NCBI GenBank assembly: GCA_019914945.1
Contig: CM034107.1
Span: 11,532,001 to 11,596,000 of the forward strand
DNA: 64,000 nt
DNA from: Typha latifolia
Lineage: Eukaryota > Streptophyta > Magnoliopsida > Poales > Typhaceae
Direction of reading: 5' to 3'
The notes under the pieces: model-generated
What the model saw: the letters and a program-made list of their open reading frames with translations, nothing else
The model's database searches: none
What the model was told of the DNA's origin: nothing
Made by a program: the position numbers and the translations under genes
In this document: in pieces, positions 57,757 through 64,000 of the stretch
Position numbering within the stretch: the stretch's first letter is position 1
Layout: each line of letters opens with the position of its first letter

Positions 57757-60033
57757 TCATTTGGCTTGTGGATGGCCAGCAATATAATCAATGAGATGAG
57801 CAGTGGTGGAGATTTTCGCGGCCTCACTGTTGGGGATGTCAACTGCAAATTCCTCTTCAACGGCCACCATGACATCTACATTATCGAGCATATCCAGCTG
57901 CATATCATTCTTAAAACTTGCAGTCGGGCTCACCTGTGAACAAGAAGTAAGCTAAACACCTCAAATTCCCATTTATTCAGAACTCTTACACTTACGTCTT
58001 TAGTATCAACACTAAGTTTTAATTGGTTTAGTAGGATAATGCACAAATAGTTTTACATTACTGAAGACAAAAGGGAAACAGAGCAGCAAGATAACAGGTA
58101 TAAAAGATGGCAACTGCTCATAAAAGAATTGAATGCCTGGAGGGAAAAATAAAGATTGATATGATATGAAAGATCTCACTCCGGTACGTACTATTAGGGA
58201 GTGGCAATCTGGTAAAACATTTCAGAATTTCTAAACACCAATGGAATCTGATTATTAAATAAGTTACACGTCATAAACTGGTCGGATGACACAAAATATT
58301 TAATTTTCTACAATTTATTTAGCTTATAAATAAATTTATTCGGATTGTAAACGAATTTATTCGTCTTATAAACGAACTAATCAGGTTATAAATGGGTTAG
58401 TCGAGTCATAATTGAATTATCATGTCAGTGTCATAAATAGATTAGCGGGCTATAAATGGATAGACGGAGTGGGTCATAAACACATTAATCGGGTTGAGGT
58501 AATAAATACAAACACGACCCGTTTAACTAAACTCAAACTCATTTAAATTATCGTGTTGGTTATCAAATTGAGTTATCGGGTCGAATTAACTTTTACTATC
58601 TTCAAAGTTCCAACTTGTGAGTAGGATATTTGTATACCTTTTTGCACTACTGACCCTGAGAACAGTGATTCTCAAATCTCTAAGAAAATTTTATACAACT
58701 GATGTAACAGCCTGCTTTTTCTATCACGAGCACAGGAGCCCAATTGTTAATACTAACTGCATCCCCAGAGATTATAGATGACTAATTTCAACAGGCTAAA
58801 TTCCTGCTCTTGGCCAGTGACAGGCATTCCTTCAGAATTTCTATTGTCATCTGTAAGGGAAAGTAAACATGTGATATTATGAGAGCACGCTGAGGCACTC
58901 ATCAGCCAGATAACAATAGAAATTTGCTCCAAGAAGCTTGGCCCAAGCACTATGAAGCATAGAAGATATTTATATATTACAATATCAAAAATTAGAAAAG
59001 CTATAGGATGAAAATAAACCAACTTAAAAGATTGTTCAACATAACAGAACAAAGGAATGTTGCAACCAACAAATAAGAACATGTATTGAACTTTGAGCAG
59101 AGTGTCTAAGTTTCTCCAAACTACAAAACATCAATGTAGTAGCTATGCTACACCAAATTTTTGACAGGGGAGTGTAGCTCCAATTGATAGAGCATCTCTT
59201 TTCTGATAAGCTGAAGGAAAGGTAGATCAACAAGAAATCAAACACAAAAGGCTTCATTTGTAAAATGGGGAAACAACTAAGCAGATCTTATTATGCTCAT
59301 CAGCACTGTAAAGGAATCGCAACTTTTGCACAACAAAATGGACATACAAATGGAAGGCACATCCATAGATAGGCCTCTTCAAGTGGAAGATCCATTAAAC
59401 TTCAAACACTAAAAAACTTCCTCTATCATGAAGACCTCATAATTAGCACCGAGTACAATACAGTGACCACATGCTCCTTGGTTGCCTAGTTATTTCCATG
59501 GTCTGGATTTAAAGAGTCCTATAATCACGTCCCATGCACACAGGAAGTTCTAATCAATTGTAGACTATATAAATTAGAAAAGATGGGAAATTATCTCAAG
59601 AATAATCTTTTTCAGCTGGTCAACCTCCAAAATTGTAGAGCATGTACAACTTACTTACCAGCCTTCTAATCAACCAAAACTAGTTGGAAAAGCAATTTGC
59701 TCTGGCATCAAAATTGAATCAAAAGACCAAGACGGATATTCTTGCCAACATTCAATGTGATCCATCCCCTCTCTACTTTTCTTAGCGCAAGGTGTATATT
59801 GGTATCGGGACCAGCATCCCATAGGCTGTCCATGTCAGATTATTTTTTAATTATGTATAATAATTATTTTTAAAATACATATAAATCCTAAAAATTAAAT
59901 AAATAAAAAGATATATAAATTACTATGATATTAAAATTTAAAACTTAAGTTTAAAAAAAATACCACATTCTCAATCTCTATCTCTCTTCATGCTTCTCAT
60001 ACAAATAAAAATACCTCATTTTCCCTCTCTCTT

Positions 60034-60068
<35 letters not shown>

Positions 60069-61694
60069 TTGCACTTCCCAACACCTCCATCTCTCTTCCT
60101 TGCACTTCCTAACCCCTCCATCTCTCTCATTCTCTCTGTTGCGGCAAATTGTTGGATCGTCGGAGGAGCTCATCTATATCGAAGGGGATGGAAGAAGATA
60201 CGAGTCCATCTATGACTCTTTTCAATAACCAATATCGGGTAGTTTCAGCTGATCCGACCGAAATGGATCCAATACAGGACGATATTGGCTGATCCAACCC
60301 CAAAATGTATGTTTTAAATTCTAAGTTGGATTTGATTTTAATCTAATTTGTACCTAATTCAGTATCAACCTCATTACTTAAATGTTATTAGATTTTGCGT
60401 GATGTATTAAAAAATAAGATTAGAAAGACTATTTCTCAAAAGAAGTCTGAACTGATACAATGAAACTAAGACCGAAATGACCTAAATGTTTTGTTTCTTA
60501 GCCAAGCCGAAACGAAAATCAAAACCGAAACTTGAAATTATGCTATATACTATAGTATTCTAGAACCGTACAACCATATCCAACTTGCAAGTTTGGATTG
60601 CTTCACACATAAGTCAAACTACTATAGTATAGGCAAAAAATAATCTGCTAATTAAGTATCCAGAGAATTCAAGAATTCAAATAGTAAAAAGTTCCATTCA
60701 TGATCAAGACATAAATGGCTTTGGAATAGAACCTTAAAAGAAAGAAATAAAAACGGTAGGCACCCTATCATCGGGTTTGGCTAGGATTTCATATTTACCT
60801 AAGTATGGACCAAGCTGAGCTTGGCCTACCCAACTAAGCTAAGCTTGTTATATAAATCTTAAGGTGAACTTTCTTTGTCTCAATGTAGTTTATCAATACC
60901 TCAGAATCAGAATCATATCCCCGAATTAAGATGAATCCTTTGTCTACAATATTCCTATGTTGAAAATTTCTCCAAAGTTGCATCCACGCAACATCCCTAA
61001 TATACAACTAGGAAAACAGCTCTAACGTGTCAACTAGCAATCTAGCTTTCCTAGAAAGTCATCTCTGGTCCAGATTTGCTTTTGGTAGCAATATAAGACT
61101 AATTTCTAGACTGTTGATCAAAAACTTGGTAACCAAAACAACAGACATGTGAACATTTTGGATTCTTCTCACCTTAAATTGTGCTTCAATCAACTTTATT
61201 GTTGGACGAAAAAGCCCGCAAAAAGAAGATGACAATGTTTTAAATATTGAGCCAATTGAACTGAGCTTGTACTTCCCTAACGAAGGCAGAACCTAGAACA
61301 GATCTTTGTCCGCTACAAAAATCAAAATTGAGAGAAAAAATAACTACAATTTTACAATGATATAACGAGAAATATCTTTGTTTCATTCCTCAAACCACGT
61401 TATCTCGGCCGATACTAAGAAAGGGATTCAATTCAGGTGCGAAAATATAGGAAACAAGAGATGAAACGAGGGAAAAAATTGGACCTTGGAGGGATCAATG
61501 GAAGGGATGGATCTGAGGAGGTCGAGGAGACGATCGGTGACCTCCTGCTTCTCGAGGGCGGGGCACGCGACGGCCGGCTGCGAGAAAGCCCTAGATCCGA
61601 CGGCATAGAGGAGCCCTCCTTCACCTCCACATACGGCAGAAGGGCGAGGAGACGAAGCCCTCAAGAGCCGGATCGCATTCCGCGCTGCTTGCAT
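57757..61694 (-). CDS. Mitochondrial acyl carrier protein with the active-site Ser replaced by Met
   Basis: Two exons, 61694-61485 and 57933-57757, join in phase 0 to 128 residues. Residues 1-45 (MQAARNAIRLLRASSPRPSA) form a typical mitochondrial presequence. The ACP fold follows: helix 1 with EVTDRLLDLLRSIPSIDPSK, the recognition helix FKNDMQLDMLDNVDVM, VEEEFAVDIPNSEA, and the C-terminus HLIDYIAGHPQAK, as in plant mtACP. Where active ACPs have D-S-L, this one has D-M-L (Met85), so 4'-phosphopantetheine cannot be attached. The frame, introns and remaining core are intact, which argues for a selected non-acylated role, perhaps in complex I or another LYR-protein assembly. An upstream in-frame ATG at 61715 adds 7 residues. 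The 3.6-kb intron holds repeats. Confidence 0.88.
58320..58600. repeat. Degenerate tandem array of TTATAAACG-type units
   Basis: Variants of CTTATAAACGAATTTATTCG recur about every 20-25 bp from 58320 to 58510, followed by CACGACCCGTTTAACT and CATTTAAATTATCGTG. Such text is common in plant interspersed repeats. It lies in the mtACP intron. Confidence 0.5.
59800..60305. mobile_element. Possible distant relative of the MULE-MITE family
   Basis: It has the same order of parts as the other copies: an outer part resembling TCGGGA/GATCC, AT-rich arm, CT-rich block (60020-60140), GGCGGAGCTC-like centre (CGTCGGAGGAGCTCATC) and a GGATCCAATACAGGACGATA end with GCTGATCC. I found no clean target duplication. 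It lies in the mtACP intron. Confidence 0.3.
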
Positions 61695-63018
61695 CTCGCC
61701 AGAAGTCTCGTACACTGCGGTAGGAAGAGGAATGGAGAAGAAGGGTGGAGGATTGAGAGAGGAGGGGTTTGATCTGGCGAACTTGGATTTGAGTAAAATA
61801 GTATCCGTTGGATTAAGAGGAAATGTTCCTCTTTGGCCGCTCCTAAGTCCTAACTCCTAAGCAGAGGACGAACGGCTGTGATCTCACCTGTTCATCTTAA
61901 ATGTCCGATAACATACTTCTCGTCTTGGACCCATTTATGTATCCAAATAGAGCAATCAAAATTTATTATGTTTAGGGAATTATATTTATCTGGTTTCAGA
62001 GAATTCGTTTACAGTTCAAAAGCCAGAAGTTAAATTTAAGAGAGGTAAATTGTCTACCTGCAGAAAGCTCATGATTGATCTTTGGCGAAGGAATTAGAAG
62101 AACCATTTCATGAAAGAAAAAAAAATTAAGGAGATTGGTCATATGCATACATGAGCACATTCATATAATTAGCATTCGTACTTTACAAATAACATCAGTT
62201 TTAATTCAGGAGATTCATTTCTCCTTTCCGTTGCATTTTATAAGCCTTTTCCAAGAAATGTTTGAATAGTGTTTGTACAGGTTACTGATAGGAAATGACC
62301 ATTAAGATTTGAACAAGATAGCCAAGAAAGCAACCATTCTACCACACACCACACTGGCTCTGACCAACAAAACAAAGTCTCAAGAGATAACAGGTAATGA
62401 ATTAAAAGCATTTACTGCATGCATCTCAAAATTAAATGATGGTAACACAAACTCAAATTAAGGGGGGGGAAAAACTATAATATGAGAGAATGACAAACAT
62501 GAACATGTCAAAAATGGTAACCAAAAGCGCATGAGAATAAGGCAGGGCCTTTTGGACCGACTAACCCTCAGATCCCTCCAAATAAACACTTCAAGAAGCA
62601 AACAGAACTTTGAAGAGTGAGTGCTCCTAACTTATACTGATATCAAAAATCATTCCAGTAGTTGGCTCTCGACGGCATGATCCTAATAATCATTGAAAAG
62701 AACTTCCTAACTTTCAATCTCCATAACCGTATCAACTGAAGATTCATTTGGAGAATATATCATTCAATATTTGCAACAAAGTTTGAAAAATACCATCTAG
62801 CTATTAAGCTTAGCGGTAAGAGAAAATGCGATTAAAATCATGCAGTGCAAAAAGAAACAGACAGATTGTTTGAATGATGAGATGAACTGAGTAACTTATA
62901 TTTTATCAGAGAGGAAGCTAGTCATATGGTATTAATGACTCCAACAGGGGAAGTTTATAGAACAATCTTAGTACTCGTGTTATTCCAACACAACAGCAAT
63001 TATCAAATTATACATTAC
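61695..63018. other. mtACP promoter and intergenic region
   Basis: The first 100 bp hold the mtACP leader and promoter (GA-rich on the plus strand). The rest is AT-rich. Part of 62500-63000 may be the 3' UTR of the gene to the right, judged only from the exon at 63019. Confidence 0.4.
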
Positions 63019-63095
63019 CTACAATGGAAGTAAACATGTTAGTAACAGAACCTTCTTCAAAAAGGTCTAAATCAGTTATTTTTGCTCCTACAAAC
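63019..63095 (-). CDS. Isolated 77-bp exon of an unidentified gene
   Basis: On the minus strand an acceptor CTTGCAG/G and a donor GTAG/GTAATG enclose an open frame, [20 protein letters not shown] followed by FTSIVG. Codon use and the acidic/hydrophobic pattern look like real coding sequence, unlike the neighbourhood. I do not recognise the family. A second exon-like stretch of the same strand near 63740-63685 could read SSGAVRREESFSVHQ after a GTGCAG acceptor, but it lacks a clear donor. The gene would extend to the right of the window. Confidence 0.35.
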
Positions 63096-64000
63096 CTGCA
63101 AGATCAAGGAATCTTCAGTGAAATCCAAATTTGTTGTTGAGAACTGTAATATTATAATATTAACGCCTTTGAAGCAGGGAAAAATCATGTTTTCCTCACA
63201 AATTAAAGCACAGAGCAGTTTTGGGTTCTGTACGTGGTGAAGAAGCAAAGATGAAAGATTAACGCAGATACTATGGTAGTATGGTTGTTGGTTCTTCTGA
63301 ATGTCAAATGAGGAAATGAAGTAGCAATATATGTAGACAAGATGAACTACAAAAGGATCAGCAAATCGGTAACGTATGATGATGTATAAAGACTTAATAT
63401 CTGCTGCGCAGGATAAAATCATCTCTCTTAGGTGAAACCACAATACAATGTATCACAAGACTGACAAATGACTGAGAAGTAAATGTTAAAGATAATAACT
63501 GCCTGTCTGTTCCTTCAAATATAGATTCAACATGTAAAATGAGATGAAACAGCAAACTTCTAGATGCACGTAAATAAAATGATCAGATATATACATTAGT
63601 GGAAATTTTCCACGTAAAATCAAGTGAAATGTATGATACAGAATGAAAGTTTTAAATGTCAAATGCAAAGGCACGGTAGCACATGAAAGATCTGATGAAC
63701 AGAAAAAGATTCTTCTCTTCGGACAGCACCACTTGATCTGCACGTTCAAAACCAAAAAAATAGAATTTCCATCTTTACCATTTAATCTTCATTCTTATTT
63801 CACTTTATACCATAGGTCAACATAGACACTTGAAGGCAGAGCTCACATCAACAAATGATAAGATTTTCTTTGCTGTAAGATAGTTATCCTTTGTTGCATT
63901 AATCAGTTCAATGATCAAATCAACCAACAAAACAAAGGGCCTAAATGTAACCGTGAACGCAACTATTTGATGTATGAAAGAATGGAATAACTTTTTCTTT
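63096..64000. other. Right-edge region, probably intronic
   Basis: AT-rich sequence with no recognisable exon beyond the weak candidate near 63740. If the 63019-63095 exon is real, this is intron of the same gene. Confidence 0.3.

Noticed and set aside
1..64000. CRISPR arrays, rRNA genes and tRNA genes.
   Set aside because: No regularly spaced identical short repeats with unique spacers, no rRNA similarity, and no convincing tRNA cloverleaf was seen by eye on either strand.

Overview
This is a gene-rich stretch of an angiosperm nuclear genome. Every recognised gene has plant-type introns (GT/AG borders, AT-rich introns, several kb long in places), and all have land-plant orthologues. AT-rich intergenic DNA, CT/TA microsatellites and small non-autonomous transposons fill the rest. 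The proteins look more monocot-like than eudicot-like, perhaps a non-grass monocot, but that is an impression and not a demonstration. There is no sign of bacterial, phage or organellar gene organisation.

Layout, left to right. (1) 1-10033, minus: most of a large nuclear serine/arginine-rich-matrix-like protein (At4g29790/At2g19390 type) whose C-terminus lies off the left edge. One of its introns carries a decayed Ty1/copia element (3903-7319), which itself carries a Mutator-like MITE. (2) 12997-19236, plus: the chloroplast ACT-repeat protein ACR11, ten exons. (3) 20280-21767, minus: a trichome-birefringence-like (TBL) wall-polysaccharide O-acetyltransferase. (4) 24506-26671, minus: an intronless P-class PPR protein. 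(5) 30936-31929, plus: a TFL1/CENTRORADIALIS-clade PEBP flowering repressor, followed by a tandem duplication of its 3' flank. (6) 34545-45101, minus: the plastid envelope transporter BASS4, fourteen coding exons, with introns packed with transposons, including a hAT-like element that contains a MULE-MITE. (7) 46306-50385, plus: PARP3, eighteen coding exons, head to head with BASS4. (8) 50672-50959, minus: a small unrecognised acidic protein. (9) 53817-54044, minus: a LITTLE ZIPPER microprotein (ZPR3/4 type). (10) 57757-61694, minus: a mitochondrial acyl carrier protein that lacks the phosphopantetheine serine. (11) At the right edge, an isolated exon-like segment (63019-63095, minus) of a gene I could not identify.

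The genes are independent units, as is usual in plants. Some share a broad theme: ACR11 and BASS4 are plastid proteins, and PPR and mtACP are predicted organellar proteins. I see no gene cluster. Splice models were built by hand from frame continuity, GT-AG borders and family conservation. All complete models keep frame through every junction: ACR11 293 aa, TBL 387, PEBP 172, BASS4 429, PARP3 823 and mtACP 128. Two junctions need GC-AG introns.

The most interesting points are the serine-less mtACP, the degenerate catalytic triad of PARP3, the nested transposons with readable target-site duplications, a foldback element with 38-bp perfect arms, and the GTTCGAAC-rich tandem repeat inside the hAT-like element. 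I did not find a clearly new multi-gene system.
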